From an uncultured Microbacterium sp. (GTDB lineage: Bacteria > Actinomycetota > Actinomycetes > Actinomycetales > Microbacteriaceae): a stretch of 64,000 bases of DNA. Within the stretch, counting starts at the first letter, position 1; each line of letters opens with the position of its first letter. The translations under genes were made by a program, and so were the position numbers. The notes beneath the pieces are model-generated. The model was not told the origin of the DNA and searched no databases. It was given only the letters and a program-made list of their open reading frames with translations. The DNA is taken from positions 372,001-436,000 of the forward strand of contig NZ_CANKZA010000001.1 of the NCBI RefSeq assembly GCF_947488465.1, in the 5' to 3' direction. Positions 33,366 through 42,938 of the stretch are shown one piece after another.

Positions 33366-34251
33366 ACTCCCCGAAGTCGAGGTCGTCCGCGCAGGGCTCG
33401 CCCCCGCCGTCACGGGGGGCACCGTCACCGGCGTCACGGTCCAGGATGAACGTGCGCTCACTCGGCATCTCGGCGATGGATCACACTTTGACGCGACTCT
33501 CACCGGTCGCAGGTTCGTCGGTGCCGCTCGCCGGGGCAAATTCCTCTGGCTGCCCATCGAGGGCGTGGACCAAGCGCTTCTCGTCCATCTGGGGATGAGT
33601 GGCCAGATGCTGTTGCGTGCTCCGGGCGCCGCGGGCGAGCGACACGAACGCATCCGCCTGGACATCTTTCACCCCCTGCACGGAGAATTGGCGATCGTGT
33701 TCGCCGATCAGCGCACGTTCGGCTCGCTCGCGATCGACACCCTCGTCCCGACGGCCGATGGAGCGGCGGGCGGGTGGGGGACAGATGCGCCGACGGTGCC
33801 ACAGCAAGTCGCCCACATCGCTCGCGATCCACTCGATCCTGCGTTCGATGGAAGTGCATTCTCTGCGCGGGTGCGGCGGAAAGTGTCCGCCATCAAGCGG
33901 GTCCTCCTGGATCAGACGGTCGCGAGCGGCATCGGGAACATCTACGCCGATGAGGCACTGTGGGCAGCCCGCATCCATCCGGAGACGCCGGCAGCGTCAC
34001 TGACGCCGCGTGCAGTCATCCGCCTCCTCCTGGAGGTGCGGGCCGTGCTCGAGAAGGCCCTCGCCGAAGGCGGGACCAGTTTCGACGCCCAGTACGTCAA
34101 CGTCAACGGGCAGGCGGGGTACTTTGCGCACAGTTTGACTGCGTATGGGCGTCAGGGAAAGCCGTGCCCGCGCTGCGGGACTCCGATCGTTCGGGAGAAT
34201 TTCATGAACCGAGGCTCACACTTCTGCCCGAGGTGCCAGCGGCAGGTGTGA
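33358..34251 (+). CDS. mutM: Formamidopyrimidine-DNA glycosylase
   Basis: A bifunctional glycosylase/AP lyase (297 residues) that removes 8-oxoguanine. It begins PELPEVEVVRAGL, where the processed N-terminal Pro2 and Glu3 form the active site, has the H2TH region (KRVLLDQTVASGIGNIYADE) and ends with a four-Cys zinc finger (CPRCGTPIV...HFCPRCQRQV). The start is GTG 33358, within the rnc end. It is the last gene of the yceD-rpmF-rnc-mutM unit. Confidence 0.96.
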   Translation: MPELPEVEVVRAGLAPAVTGGTVTGVTVQDERALTRHLGDGSHFDATLTGRRFVGAARRGKFLWLPIEGVDQALLVHLGMSGQMLLRAPGAAGERHERIRLDIFHPLHGELAIVFADQRTFGSLAIDTLVPTADGAAGGWGTDAPTVPQQVAHIARDPLDPAFDGSAFSARVRRKVSAIKRVLLDQTVASGIGNIYADEALWAARIHPETPAASLTPRAVIRLLLEVRAVLEKALAEGGTSFDAQYVNVNGQAGYFAHSLTAYGRQGKPCPRCGTPIVRENFMNRGSHFCPRCQRQV

Positions 34252-34354
34252 GTGCGCGCCCGGTCACAGGCGTCGCTCCCACGCGCCCGCGACGGTGAGG
34301 GGAGTGACCCCGATCCGCTCGTCCACGTCGGGCGCCACCCGCTCGGGGACTGCC

Positions 34355-34454
34355 CGGTCCGTATTCAGTCTCGCTGCTGACGTGACGGCGCCGCACCCTC
34401 GGACTTCCGGGATTGAGTGGGCCGAGGGCATGTGCGCAGACTGAATACGGACCG
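34355..34454. repeat. Nested extragenic inverted repeat between mutM and GNAT gene
   Basis: CGGTCCGTATTCAGTCT (34355-34371) pairs perfectly with AGACTGAATACGGACCG (34438-34454): 17 bp around a 66-nt loop. Inside, CCCTCGG (34396-34402) pairs with CCGAGGG (34422-34428). The A/T-containing arms stand out in the GC-rich context. The rest of the 240-bp gap between the convergent genes shows no gene or obvious T-tract terminator. Confidence 0.7.
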
Positions 34455-34493
34455 AGGGTCGGGGGATAGTGGACGGCGCAGCCGAGCATCCAC

Positions 34494-35591
34494 TCATTCG
34501 AGCACTTTCTTCCACGCGCCCTCGTAGGCCACCGGGACGAAGCCGATCGCCTCATTCACATCGAGCATGGGACGGTTCTCCTCGGCGTTGTAGGTGACCA
34601 CGCGGGTCGAGAGGGGTGCGAGAGCCGGCCACGCGAGCAGCCCGGCGCACTTCACGAGCATTCCCAGGCGATGGCCTCGGTGCTCTGTCAGGACGAGCGT
34701 GTCCTCCTGCGACGTGACCCCTTCCGGGTCGGACTGGATCGTCAGTTCGTTGAAGGCGACGAGGCGTCCTGTCTCGATGTGCTGCGCAGCGGTCACGAGA
34801 GCTCGCCCGCCCTGGCCGCGCACGAGAGTCGCATCGTGTCGAGCGATGCGCTCGGCATCCCACGGCTCCTCGTCCCACTCCAGATCCGCGGCCGGCGCGT
34901 CTGTACTCATCCGCGACTTGAGCCAGGCGTAGTCCTCGACGTACTCCGCCGGGGTGGGCACCTGCCACTGGACGATTCGATACCCCTCGGCGGCGGTCTG
35001 CGCGGCGGCGAAGAGAACTTCGACGTGTGGCAGACCCGTCGTCAGATCGAACTCGCTACGCCGTTCGACCTGAGCGAGGGTGTAGCCGAGGGCCAACCCG
35101 AACCGCGCGGCATGGTCTCGGGGCACCGAGCCGAGGCCGGCAGGAGAGGCGAGCCTTTCTCCCGGCTCTTCGGCGTGCTGGGCCCAGGTCTGCAGAACGG
35201 TGCGGCCGTGCGCGCGTGCGGTCGGTTCGACGATCTCCGCGTGGACACGGGTGCCGATTCCCTGCCCGTGGTGCGCGGCCAGAATGTCGAGAAACCAAAA
35301 GGTGGTGCGCGAACCGTCGATCTGTGGGATGTCCACGCCGAGTCGGCCGATGACCTCCCCGCCCCGACGGATGAGCCACAGGTAGCGCAGTTCGTCGGGG
35401 TCGGGAACGAACAAGGGCGCCAGATCCTCGGGAGTCTGGGCGTCGACATCCGACCCCATGACCTCGCGGAGGACGGCGTTGCGCACGCGCGTCATCTCCT
35501 CGAAGTCGGGAGAGAGCCCCTCGTCCGACGCGGTCGGAAGAGCGACGGGATCGAACGAGACGGTGCTGTCGGTCGAGATGTGTGTGTTCAT
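34494..35591 (-). CDS. Two-domain GNAT family N-acetyltransferase
   Basis: A 365-residue protein with two GCN5-related acetyltransferase folds. The first (about 25-170) has WLIRRGGEVIGRLGVDIP and the acetyl-CoA loop AAHHGQGIGTRVHAEIVEP. The second (about 195-360) has TGRLVAFNELTIQSDPEG, then EDTLVLTEHRGHRLGMLVKC with the Q/R-x-x-G-x-G/A-type loop as HRGHRLG, and ends PMLDVNEAIGFVPVAYEGAW. Tandem GNATs include MshD and Eis-like enzymes, but diagnostic residues for those are not clear. ATG 35591 has GCGGGAC upstream. It follows a small gene 37 bp upstream on the same strand and may be under the control of the leader ORF at 36091. Confidence 0.85.
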   Translation of the reverse strand: MNTHISTDSTVSFDPVALPTASDEGLSPDFEEMTRVRNAVLREVMGSDVDAQTPEDLAPLFVPDPDELRYLWLIRRGGEVIGRLGVDIPQIDGSRTTFWFLDILAAHHGQGIGTRVHAEIVEPTARAHGRTVLQTWAQHAEEPGERLASPAGLGSVPRDHAARFGLALGYTLAQVERRSEFDLTTGLPHVEVLFAAAQTAAEGYRIVQWQVPTPAEYVEDYAWLKSRMSTDAPAADLEWDEEPWDAERIARHDATLVRGQGGRALVTAAQHIETGRLVAFNELTIQSDPEGVTSQEDTLVLTEHRGHRLGMLVKCAGLLAWPALAPLSTRVVTYNAEENRPMLDVNEAIGFVPVAYEGAWKKVLE

Positions 35592-35628
35592 GATGTCCCG
35601 CGGACGGGGCCTTTCGGAGAGAGCGAGG

Positions 35629-35901
35629 TCAGGAGGGATGCGTCTGACGCGCGAGGGCCAGCCAGGCCTGTTCGCGTGCGGCGCGATCGACATCCCGACG
35701 GTGAGCGAGCCAGAGGTCATCGCGTGCGACGCGCCTGTGGGGAGCGCGCGCAGGGCGCGTTCCCCACAGTACGAGCCAGAGCGCCACGCGCATGGCGAGG
35801 CGATCGGGGAGCGCCGTGCGCGGCGTGCGACCCGGCAATCGGAGGGTGTCGGATGGGCGGAGCGGCCCGGACCGTAGGGTCTCGGACGTGGTCGTCTTCA
35901 C
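35629..35901 (-). CDS. Small hypothetical protein
   Basis: A 90-residue open frame with a GTG start at 35901 and GAAGG nine bases upstream. The second half reads DRLAMRVALWLVLWGTRPAR followed by basic and acidic helix, a pattern like other short actinobacterial proteins with one amphipathic or membrane-associated Trp/Leu-rich helix. It lies 37 bp before the GNAT gene and would be cotranscribed. I do not recognise a function. The frame opposite is also open, so coding status is moderately supported by the start site and spacing rather than by homology. Confidence 0.5.
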   Translation of the reverse strand: MKTTTSETLRSGPLRPSDTLRLPGRTPRTALPDRLAMRVALWLVLWGTRPARAPHRRVARDDLWLAHRRDVDRAAREQAWLALARQTHPS

Positions 35902-36090
35902 GGTGTGTGCCTTCGGAGAAGAAGATGGATGCAGAGCACTCAGCCGGTCCGGTGATGCCCGGACGGCGTGCGGATGCCGGAGCCAGCGAAGCGCCGACAG
36001 ACCCGGCGGACGGCCGGAATACCGGCGGAAGAAGCAGCACCTGTATCAAGGAGGTCGCTGCCGAACGTCGCCCGGAGGCGGTGCGCGTCG

Positions 36091-36153
36091 CTAGGAAACG
36101 CGGTTGCGGACGGAGACGGGCCCCGTCGTACGGATCGGCGTGATCATCATCAT
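36091..36153 (-). CDS. Candidate leader peptide MMM... upstream of small protein and GNAT gene
   Basis: A 20-codon open frame reads MMMITPIRTTGPVSVRNRVS, then TAG. It is preceded by a perfect GGAGGT (36161-36166 on this strand) with 7 nt to the first of three ATG codons, the best ribosome site in this neighbourhood. It ends 189 bp before the GTG of the small protein gene. The stretch 35902-36090 in between holds no other gene but has short GC-rich hairpins (for example GCCGG-AATA-CCGGC at 36013-36026). A regulatory upstream ORF is the simplest reading; this is inference. Confidence 0.5.
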   Translation of the reverse strand: MMMITPIRTTGPVSVRNRVS

Positions 36154-36268
36154 GTCAGGGACCTCCTCTCGACGTTCTACGCGAGAAGTGACGCTAGCGC
36201 GTGGCGAGCGCCGGTGTCAAGAGGGTGCCGGTAGCGTGGGTGCCGACACCCGCATCCGAGAGGCGAGC

Positions 36269-39200
36269 ATGCACCTGAAGAGCCTGACGCTCAAGGGCTT
36301 CAAGTCGTTCGCACAGCCGACGACGTTCGCCCTGGAACCGGGCGTCACGTGCATCGTCGGCCCGAACGGGTCCGGCAAGTCCAATGTCGTCGATGCTCTC
36401 GCGTGGGTCATGGGCGAGCAAGGCGCGAAGACCCTCCGCGGCGGCAAGATGGAGGACGTCATCTTCGCCGGTACCTCAACGCGGGGCCCTCTCGGTCGCG
36501 CGGAAGTGCAGCTGACGATCGACAATGCCGACGGAGCCCTCCCGATCGAGTACAGCGAAGTGACGATCAGCCGCACCCTCTTCCGCAACGGCGCGAGCGA
36601 GTACGCGATCAACGGACAGACGTGTCGTCTCCTGGACGTCCAAGAACTCTTGAGTGACTCCGGACTGGGCCGTGAGATGCACGTGATCGTCGGGCAGGGT
36701 CGGCTCGACAGCGTCTTGGCCGCGAGTCCCGAAGATCGGCGCGGCTTCATCGAGGAGGCCGCCGGCATCCTCAAACATCGTCGACGCAAGGAGAAGACGC
36801 TCCGCAAACTCGAGGCGATGGAGGCCAACCTCACGCGCCTGAGCGATCTCGCCGGTGAGCTTCGTCGTCAGCTCAAACCGCTGGGCAAGCAGGCCGAGAT
36901 CGCCCGCGAAGCCGCGACGATCGCGGCGGTCGTGCGCGACGCGAAGGCCCGACTGTACGCCGATGACCTGGTCGCCCTTCGCACCCAGCTCGCTGATCAC
37001 GCGCGCAACGAGCAAGAACGCCACGCCGAGCGACTCGTTCTGCAGGACGAATCCGATCAGCTGAAGATCCGCATCGACACCCTCGAAGCACAGCAGCGTT
37101 CGGAGGCAGTCGACCGCGCTCGGAGCGTCACATTCTCGCTCTCGCAGGTGCAGGAGCGTCTACGCGGGCTGTACTCGCTGGCCGGTCAACGGCTTGCTCT
37201 TCTCGAAGACGACGGCCAACTCGCGCTCGAGGTCGCTTCGGTGAGCCAGGGCACGATCGATGAGGCCCGTGCCGAGATCGACGAGATCGGCGGGGGACTC
37301 GGTGCGGCGCAGGATGCCGCGGCCGCCGCGTCCCGCGACGTCATCCGGGCACGCGCCGAGCTCGATGCGCTCGACGCGGACATCGCGGCCCAGAGCGCAT
37401 TGGTGTCGGCTCACGACATGCGTCTGAGCAAACTCCGCGGCGCGGCCGATGCGGCGGCGTCGCGGCTGGAGGCTGTGCGCGGGGCGGTGGACCGCCAGCA
37501 ACGCGCGTGGGATGCCGCGCTCGTCCGGCGCGCCGAAGCGGAGGACGTTCTTGCGGGCGTCGATCGGACCCTCGTGCCGGAGGGATCGGCTGCCGAGCAT
37601 GCATCTTCGTACGAACGAGCTCAGCGTGACGCCGCATCCGGGGAGACGCACGTGACAGCTCTCCGTGAGCGCCTGCACGCCGCCGAGCGTGAAGTCGAGT
37701 CGCTCACGGCGCAGGCCGCTGCACTGGGCCGGGCGCTCGATGTCCGCAACGCGGCCGCGGCGGTCGTGGCGCGCGGCGGGCGCGGCGTGCGAGGGCTGAT
37801 CGGGGATGCGGTGAAAGTCACGCCCGGTTTCGAACCGGCCATCGCCGCCGCGCTGGGCGCGATGGCGGAGGGTGTCTTGGTCGATGACGTCGCTGCGGCG
37901 CTCGAGGTGGCCACCACCGCCCGCGACGAGGACCTCGGGACGATCGACATCGCTGTGGCCGACGCCCCGGCGCCGACGACGACGCCGGCCGTCATCGGCG
38001 GCGCGACGTTCGCGCGCGACGTGGTGACGGCTCCCGACGGCATCCTCGGCGTCCTCTCGCGCGTGATGATCGTCGATGACTTGGCGGCCGCCCGGGCGGC
38101 ACTGACCGCAGAGGGCGCGTCGGAGGTGATTTTCGTCACCCGGGCGGGGGAGATCGTCACGACCTTCACCGTGCGCGCGGGGTCCGGGTCTGGCCGGTCT
38201 CGACTGGAACTGGCGGCTGAGCGGGACGGCGCCCGCGCCCGGCTGAGCGAGATCACGGTGGTGGTCGACTCGCTTCGCGACGCCCTCGCCGTCGGGCAGG
38301 CGACGTGGGAAGAATCTCGGCGACGGACTCGGGATGCCCTCACTCGACTACGCGAGCACGATGCGGCACTCGCGGCGCACGCGGAGCAGGTGAACCGTGC
38401 GACTGTGCGGCACGAAGCAGCCGTCGCGGAGTGCGAGCGACTCGAGAGCGGGGTGCGCCAGGCGCAGGCCGCGGTGACGGAAGCAGAGAACGCCGCCCGC
38501 GCCGCCGACGACGCGTTGACCGTCGCGCGGGAAGCGCCCCGCCCGATGCTCGATGCGTCGGCACGCGAGGGAATGCTCGGCGCACTGGAGGCCGCTCGGG
38601 ATGCGGAGATGCGCGCCCGGCTTGACGTCGAGACGCTCAAAGAGCGCGTGCGAGCGGGGGAAGCGCGTGTCGTCCAGCTGGAGCGTCAGCGTGAGCGAGA
38701 ACGTGCCGCCGCAGAAGAAGCCGCACGACGGGCGGTGATCCGTCGCGCGCAACGTGAGCTCGCGGCCGAGGTGGCCCAGACGCTGCCGCCGATTCTTGAT
38801 TCCGTGGATCGCTCTGTCGCCCAGGCGCGGGTGGAGCTGGAGCTCGCTGAGCAGACCCGGAGTGCCGTCGCGGCCGACCTCGCGCAGTTGCGCGCCCACG
38901 AGACGAGTGTCCGTGAGCGGCTCAGCGGCCTGACCGAGAGCGTGCACGGACTCGAACTGCAGATGCACGAGAAGCGTTTGCACGTGACGAGCCTGCGGGA
39001 GCGGATCAGTTCTGAGCTGGGCCTTGATGAAAACATTCTCATTCAGGAATATGGCCCGGATCAGGCTGTTCCCGCGGACGATGGCGAGGGGGAGGCGGTC
39101 GCCTATGACCGTGCCGCGCAACGCCGCCGCCTCCAAGACGCCGACCGGAAGCTCGGCCAACTCGGTCGCGTCAATCCCTTGGCACTGGAGGAATACGCCG

Positions 39201-39769
39201 CGCTCGAACAGCGCCATGCCTTCCTTACCGAGCAACTCGCCGATCTCGTGCAGACGCGAGCGGACCTCATGACGATCATCGAAGAACTCGACGAGCGGAT
39301 GCAGACGATCTTCCTCGCAGCGTTCGAAGACACCCGTGTCGCCTTCGGCGAGGTCTTTCCCATCCTCTTCCCCGGGGGGACGGGCAGCATTTCGCTCACC
39401 GATCCGGACCACCCGCTGACGACCGGCATCGAGGTGTCGGTGCGTCCGGTGGGGAAGAAGATCGAACGCCTCTCGCTGCTCTCCGGGGGAGAGCGTTCGT
39501 TGGCGGCCGTGGCTCTGCTGACCGCGATCTTCAAGGCTCGGCCCAGCCCGTTCTATATCCTCGACGAGGTGGAGGCAGCCCTCGACGACGCGAACCTCGG
39601 ACGCCTGCTGGGGGTTTTCGAACAGTTGCGTGCGTCCAGTCAGCTCATCGTCATCACTCATCAGAAGCGCACCATGGAGATCGCGGATGCGCTCTACGGC
39701 GTCTCGATGCGGCAGGACGGCGTGTCTGCCGTCGTCGGACAGCGCGTGCGCGAGCGTGAGACGGCGTAG
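36269..39769 (+). CDS. smc: Chromosome segregation protein SMC
   Basis: A 1166-residue SMC ATPase that, with ScpA/ScpB, organises and helps segregate the chromosome. It has an N-terminal Walker A GPNGSGKSNVVDALAWVMGE (31-50), long coiled coils, a hinge domain (about 505-640, GVRGLIGDAVKVTPGFEPAI onward), a second coiled coil, and the C-terminal signature LLSGGERSLAAVALLTAIF with Walker B PFYILDEVEAALDDANL. The start ATG 36269 (MHLKSLTLKGFKSFAQ) has a GAGAGGCGAG site upstream; codons before it are not family-like. It is followed 31 bp later by ftsY, a widely conserved pair. Confidence 0.97.
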   Translation: MHLKSLTLKGFKSFAQPTTFALEPGVTCIVGPNGSGKSNVVDALAWVMGEQGAKTLRGGKMEDVIFAGTSTRGPLGRAEVQLTIDNADGALPIEYSEVTISRTLFRNGASEYAINGQTCRLLDVQELLSDSGLGREMHVIVGQGRLDSVLAASPEDRRGFIEEAAGILKHRRRKEKTLRKLEAMEANLTRLSDLAGELRRQLKPLGKQAEIAREAATIAAVVRDAKARLYADDLVALRTQLADHARNEQERHAERLVLQDESDQLKIRIDTLEAQQRSEAVDRARSVTFSLSQVQERLRGLYSLAGQRLALLEDDGQLALEVASVSQGTIDEARAEIDEIGGGLGAAQDAAAAASRDVIRARAELDALDADIAAQSALVSAHDMRLSKLRGAADAAASRLEAVRGAVDRQQRAWDAALVRRAEAEDVLAGVDRTLVPEGSAAEHASSYERAQRDAASGETHVTALRERLHAAEREVESLTAQAAALGRALDVRNAAAAVVARGGRGVRGLIGDAVKVTPGFEPAIAAALGAMAEGVLVDDVAAALEVATTARDEDLGTIDIAVADAPAPTTTPAVIGGATFARDVVTAPDGILGVLSRVMIVDDLAAARAALTAEGASEVIFVTRAGEIVTTFTVRAGSGSGRSRLELAAERDGARARLSEITVVVDSLRDALAVGQATWEESRRRTRDALTRLREHDAALAAHAEQVNRATVRHEAAVAECERLESGVRQAQAAVTEAENAARAADDALTVAREAPRPMLDASAREGMLGALEAARDAEMRARLDVETLKERVRAGEARVVQLERQRERERAAAEEAARRAVIRRAQRELAAEVAQTLPPILDSVDRSVAQARVELELAEQTRSAVAADLAQLRAHETSVRERLSGLTESVHGLELQMHEKRLHVTSLRERISSELGLDENILIQEYGPDQAVPADDGEGEAVAYDRAAQRRRLQDADRKLGQLGRVNPLALEEYAALEQRHAFLTEQLADLVQTRADLMTIIEELDERMQTIFLAAFEDTRVAFGEVFPILFPGGTGSISLTDPDHPLTTGIEVSVRPVGKKIERLSLLSGGERSLAAVALLTAIFKARPSPFYILDEVEAALDDANLGRLLGVFEQLRASSQLIVITHQKRTMEIADALYGVSMRQDGVSAVVGQRVRERETA

Positions 39770-39788
39770 CGGGCGGGCCGGACGACCG

Positions 39789-39801
39789 TAGGCTGGAGTC
39801 A
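39789..39801 (+). promoter_or_regulatory. -10 element of ftsY, leaderless spacing
   Basis: TAGGCT (39789-39794) ends six bases before ATG 39801. Confidence 0.5.
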
Positions 39802-40673
39802 TGGCGGAAAATCCCTGGTCGCTCGGTCGCGCGCTACGCGGCATGTTCGTCAAACCCACGATCGATGAGACCACGTGGGAGGACCTCGAGACGGCTCTGC
39901 TGACGGCGGATTTCGGTCCTGACATCACCGAACGCCTCCTCGATGAGTTGCACGAGAAGGTCGACCGGTATCGGACGACGGACCCGCGCGATCTCCAGCG
40001 CATGCTCAAGGAGACACTCGAAGAACATTTCGCGAGGTTCGACACGACGCTCCGGCTGACCGAACGGCCCGCGGTCGTCCTCGTCGTCGGCGTCAACGGC
40101 GTGGGCAAGACGACCACGATCGGCAAGTTCGCCCACTATCTCAAACGCTTCGGCCGCACCGTGGTCGTCGGCGCGGCCGACACGTTCCGCGCAGCTGCCG
40201 TCGCGCAGCTGGCGACGTGGGCCGAGCGCGGCGGTGCGACGATCGTCCGCCCGCAACACGAGGGTCAGGACCCGGCATCCGTCGCCTACCAGACGATCGA
40301 CTACGCCAAGCAGAACGGCACCGAGATCGTTCTCGTCGACACGGCGGGGCGTCTCCACACCAAAGCCGGGCTCATGGACGAGCTCACCAAGATCCGCCGG
40401 GTCATCGAGAAGCAGGCGCCCATCAGTGAGGTGCTTCTCGTTCTCGACGCGACGACGGGGCAGAACGGCGTGATGCAGGCCTCGGCTTTTCTCGAGCACG
40501 CCGGCGTCACGGGGCTGGTGATCACGAAGCTGGATGGCTCGGCCAAAGGCGGGTTCGTCCTTGCTGTTCAGGAGCGCACCGGCATCCCCGTGAAGCTTCT
40601 CGGTCAGGGAGAGGGCGTCGGCGATCTCACCGGTTTCACCCCGCACGTGTTCGTCGCCGCGCTCGTGGACTGA
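39801..40673 (+). CDS. ftsY: Signal recognition particle receptor FtsY
   Basis: The SRP receptor GTPase (290 residues) that docks ribosome-SRP complexes at the membrane. The N domain spans about 20-85, and the G domain has VVGVNGVGKTTTIGKFAHY (G1), GAADTFRAAAVAQLATWA (G2/insertion box), VLVDTAGRLHTKAGLMDE (G3), VITKLDGSAKGG (G4) and GEGVGDLTGF. The acidic A domain of the E. coli protein is absent; instead the short N terminus ENPWSLGRALRGMFVKP can form a basic amphipathic helix for membrane attachment. Works with Ffh encoded at 43578. Confidence 0.97.
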   Translation: MAENPWSLGRALRGMFVKPTIDETTWEDLETALLTADFGPDITERLLDELHEKVDRYRTTDPRDLQRMLKETLEEHFARFDTTLRLTERPAVVLVVGVNGVGKTTTIGKFAHYLKRFGRTVVVGAADTFRAAAVAQLATWAERGGATIVRPQHEGQDPASVAYQTIDYAKQNGTEIVLVDTAGRLHTKAGLMDELTKIRRVIEKQAPISEVLLVLDATTGQNGVMQASAFLEHAGVTGLVITKLDGSAKGGFVLAVQERTGIPVKLLGQGEGVGDLTGFTPHVFVAALVD

Positions 40674-40729
40674 CACGCCGACACGCCGTCGGGGTCGCGA
40701 ACCGGCGGCGGTGCTGGTTTCATGGGCGT

Positions 40730-41230
40730 ATGGCGATCGAGCACGACTACTTCGGACTCTTGGAGTCCGGCCCCGACGGGTCGATCTTTTGGTCTGAGCA
40801 CGTCGAGCTGGGCGATCAGCACGTCACGATCGATCTCACGGCGCCGGATCAGGACGATGTCTCGGAAGCGGCGCTCGATGTCGCCGCCGCCATGATCTCG
40901 GCGCTCGAAGCGATCGACCTGAAGTCGCGGAACGCCATGGTCACCGAACTCGACGACCGCACGAGCGAGGTGACCGAGTACCTGCTGCAGCAACAGGAAG
41001 CCCTCGGGGATGAGATCGAGGACGTGCTCGTCGATATCTCCGGCGACGTGCATATCGACATCATCCGCTCGTTGCAGCTGGTGAGCATGACGATCCTCGC
41101 CGACGAGCACGGCGGCTCAGATCCCTTCGCGGTGCTGGAATACGCGCTCGACCCCGACGACACCGACGAGGTGCTGTTGGTGAACCTCACGAGTGACGGC
41201 GATGTGCAGTCGGTGACGAGCGCCGACTAA
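40730..41230 (+). CDS. DUF2004 family protein
   Basis: A 166-residue acidic cytoplasmic protein beginning EHDYFGLLESGPDGSIFWSE, which I recognise as the DUF2004 type often found in Microbacteriaceae. It is rich in Asp/Glu with a central helix pair (VAAAMISALEAIDLKSRNAM). No catalytic motif is evident and the function is unknown. A TTTCAT box ends six bases before ATG 40730. It is convergent with lipA, with 1 bp between the stop codons. Confidence 0.65.
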   Translation: MAIEHDYFGLLESGPDGSIFWSEHVELGDQHVTIDLTAPDQDDVSEAALDVAAAMISALEAIDLKSRNAMVTELDDRTSEVTEYLLQQQEALGDEIEDVLVDISGDVHIDIIRSLQLVSMTILADEHGGSDPFAVLEYALDPDDTDEVLLVNLTSDGDVQSVTSAD

Positions 41231-41231
41231 G

Positions 41232-42254
41232 TCAGACCGCCTGCGCGAACCCGCGGTCTGCGGATGCGGCCAGGTGCTCGAGCCCTGGCGGGAGCACGCG
41301 ACCTTTCGAGACCATCGACTGGGCCCACAGGCGGCCCGCACGGTACGACGAGCGTACGAGCGGGCCGGCCAGGACGCCCAAGAAGCCGATCCGCTCGGCC
41401 TCTTCTTTGAAGGCGACGAACTCGTCGGGTTTCACCCACCGGGCCACCGGCACGTGTCGGGGCGTCGGCCGCAGGTACTGGGTGATCGTGACGATGTCCG
41501 TGCCGGCGTCGTGAAGATCCTGCAACGCGTGGATGACCTCTTCGGGCTCTTCGCCCATCCCGAGGATGAGGTTCGACTTCGTGATGAGGCCCGCATCCCG
41601 CGCCTGCGTGAGGACATTCAGTGAGCGCTCGTAGCGAAACGCCGGGCGGATGCGTCTGAAGATGCGGGGGACGGTTTCGACGTTGTGCGCGAAGACCTCC
41701 GGTCGGGCATCGAAGACCTCGTTCAGCAAATTTGATTTGCCGTTGAAATCCGTGGCCAGCAGCTCCACCCCGGTACCGGGATTCATCGCGTGGATCTGCC
41801 GGGTCGTTTCGGCGTTCAGCCAGGCTCCACCGTCGGGCAGATCATCTCGTGCGACGCAGGTCACGGTCGCGTAGCGCAACTGCATGCGTTGCACGCTGTC
41901 GGCGATGCGACGCGGCTCATCCGTGTCGTAGGCGGCGGGTTTGCCCGTGTCGATCTGGCAGAAGTCGCAGCGGCGCGTGCATTGCGAGCCACCGATCAGG
42001 AAGGTCGCTTCGCGGTCCTCCCAGCACTCGTAGATGTTCGGACATCCGGCCTCCTGACACACGGTGTGCAGGCCTTCGTCCTTCACAAGCGAGTGGAGTG
42101 CCTGATACTCGGGCCCCATTTTCGCGCGCGTCTTGATCCATTCCGGTTTGCGCTCGATCGGTGTCTGGGCGTTGCGGACCTCCAGTCGCAGGAGCTTGCG
42201 CCCGTCGGGTCCGCCGGCAGGCAGGGCGGATGCCGGCGAGCCGCAGGCGCTCAC
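41232..42254 (-). CDS. lipA: Lipoyl synthase
   Basis: A radical SAM enzyme (340 residues) that inserts two sulfurs into octanoyl groups on lipoyl domains. The auxiliary [4Fe-4S] cluster ligands are in [12 protein letters not shown] (C-x4-C-x5-C), and the radical SAM cluster in [10 protein letters not shown] (C-x3-C-x2-C). The C-terminal RSSYRAG supplies the serine ligand of the auxiliary cluster. The start is GTG 42254, overlapping the lipB stop as GTGA. LipB makes its octanoylated substrate. Confidence 0.96.
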   Translation of the reverse strand: MSACGSPASALPAGGPDGRKLLRLEVRNAQTPIERKPEWIKTRAKMGPEYQALHSLVKDEGLHTVCQEAGCPNIYECWEDREATFLIGGSQCTRRCDFCQIDTGKPAAYDTDEPRRIADSVQRMQLRYATVTCVARDDLPDGGAWLNAETTRQIHAMNPGTGVELLATDFNGKSNLLNEVFDARPEVFAHNVETVPRIFRRIRPAFRYERSLNVLTQARDAGLITKSNLILGMGEEPEEVIHALQDLHDAGTDIVTITQYLRPTPRHVPVARWVKPDEFVAFKEEAERIGFLGVLAGPLVRSSYRAGRLWAQSMVSKGRVLPPGLEHLAASADRGFAQAV

Positions 42255-42901
42255 GCCGCCACCTCGCCGGCGACCGTGGCGAAAGCCGCAGCGAAGGCCG
42301 GCGCGACGCGGGGGAGGACATCGGCGGGCGTGAGGTCGGCGCCGAGGACTTCGCTCACGGTGGTCACTCCAGCATCGGCGATCCCGCACGGAACGATCTG
42401 TCCGAACGGCAGGAGCGAGTTGTCGCAGTTCAGCGCGAACCCGTGCATCGTCACACCGCGTTGGACGCGCACCCCGATCGCGGCGATCTTGTCTTCGCGG
42501 AGCGGCCGCCGCACCCAGACGCCACTGCGTCCTTCGACGCGATAGGCATCGATGTCGTAGCTGCGGAGGACGTCGATCAGGATGCCTTCGATCCGCCGCA
42601 CGTGGGCGACGACATCGATGGGTTCATGAAGACGCACGAGCGGATATCCCACGAGCTGCCCGGGTCCGTGCCACGTGATCTTGCCCCCGCGGTCGACATC
42701 GACGACGGGAGTGCCGTCTGTGGGGCGCTCATGGCGAGCTGTCCGCGCTCCGGCCGTGAACACGGGCTCGTGCTCGAGGAGCAGCAGCGTGTCCGGATGC
42801 CTCCCGGCGACGATCTCCGCGTGCATGCGACGCTGCAGATCCCACCCCTCCTGGTAGGGGACGAGATGAGGAGCGAGTCCTACCGTCTGGATTTCCAGCA
42901 T
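42251..42901 (-). CDS. lipB: Octanoyl-(acyl-carrier-protein)--protein transferase
   Basis: Transfers octanoate from ACP to lipoyl domains (216 residues). It has [20 protein letters not shown], the conserved RRxxGGxxxxHGPGQ region, the catalytic Lys near [19 protein letters not shown] and the acyl-accepting Cys in [14 protein letters not shown] 42901 (MLEIQTV) is the start that fits the family; further upstream in-frame GTG/TTG codons exist to 42931 but lack ribosome sites. It is first in the lipB-lipA unit and divergent from a TetR regulator over a palindromic operator. Confidence 0.94.
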   Translation of the reverse strand: MLEIQTVGLAPHLVPYQEGWDLQRRMHAEIVAGRHPDTLLLLEHEPVFTAGARTARHERPTDGTPVVDVDRGGKITWHGPGQLVGYPLVRLHEPIDVVAHVRRIEGILIDVLRSYDIDAYRVEGRSGVWVRRPLREDKIAAIGVRVQRGVTMHGFALNCDNSLLPFGQIVPCGIADAGVTTVSEVLGADLTPADVLPRVAPAFAAAFATVAGEVAA

Positions 42902-42938
42902 CCACTGCTCGACCTTCACTCTGAGGAACAAATCCCGG

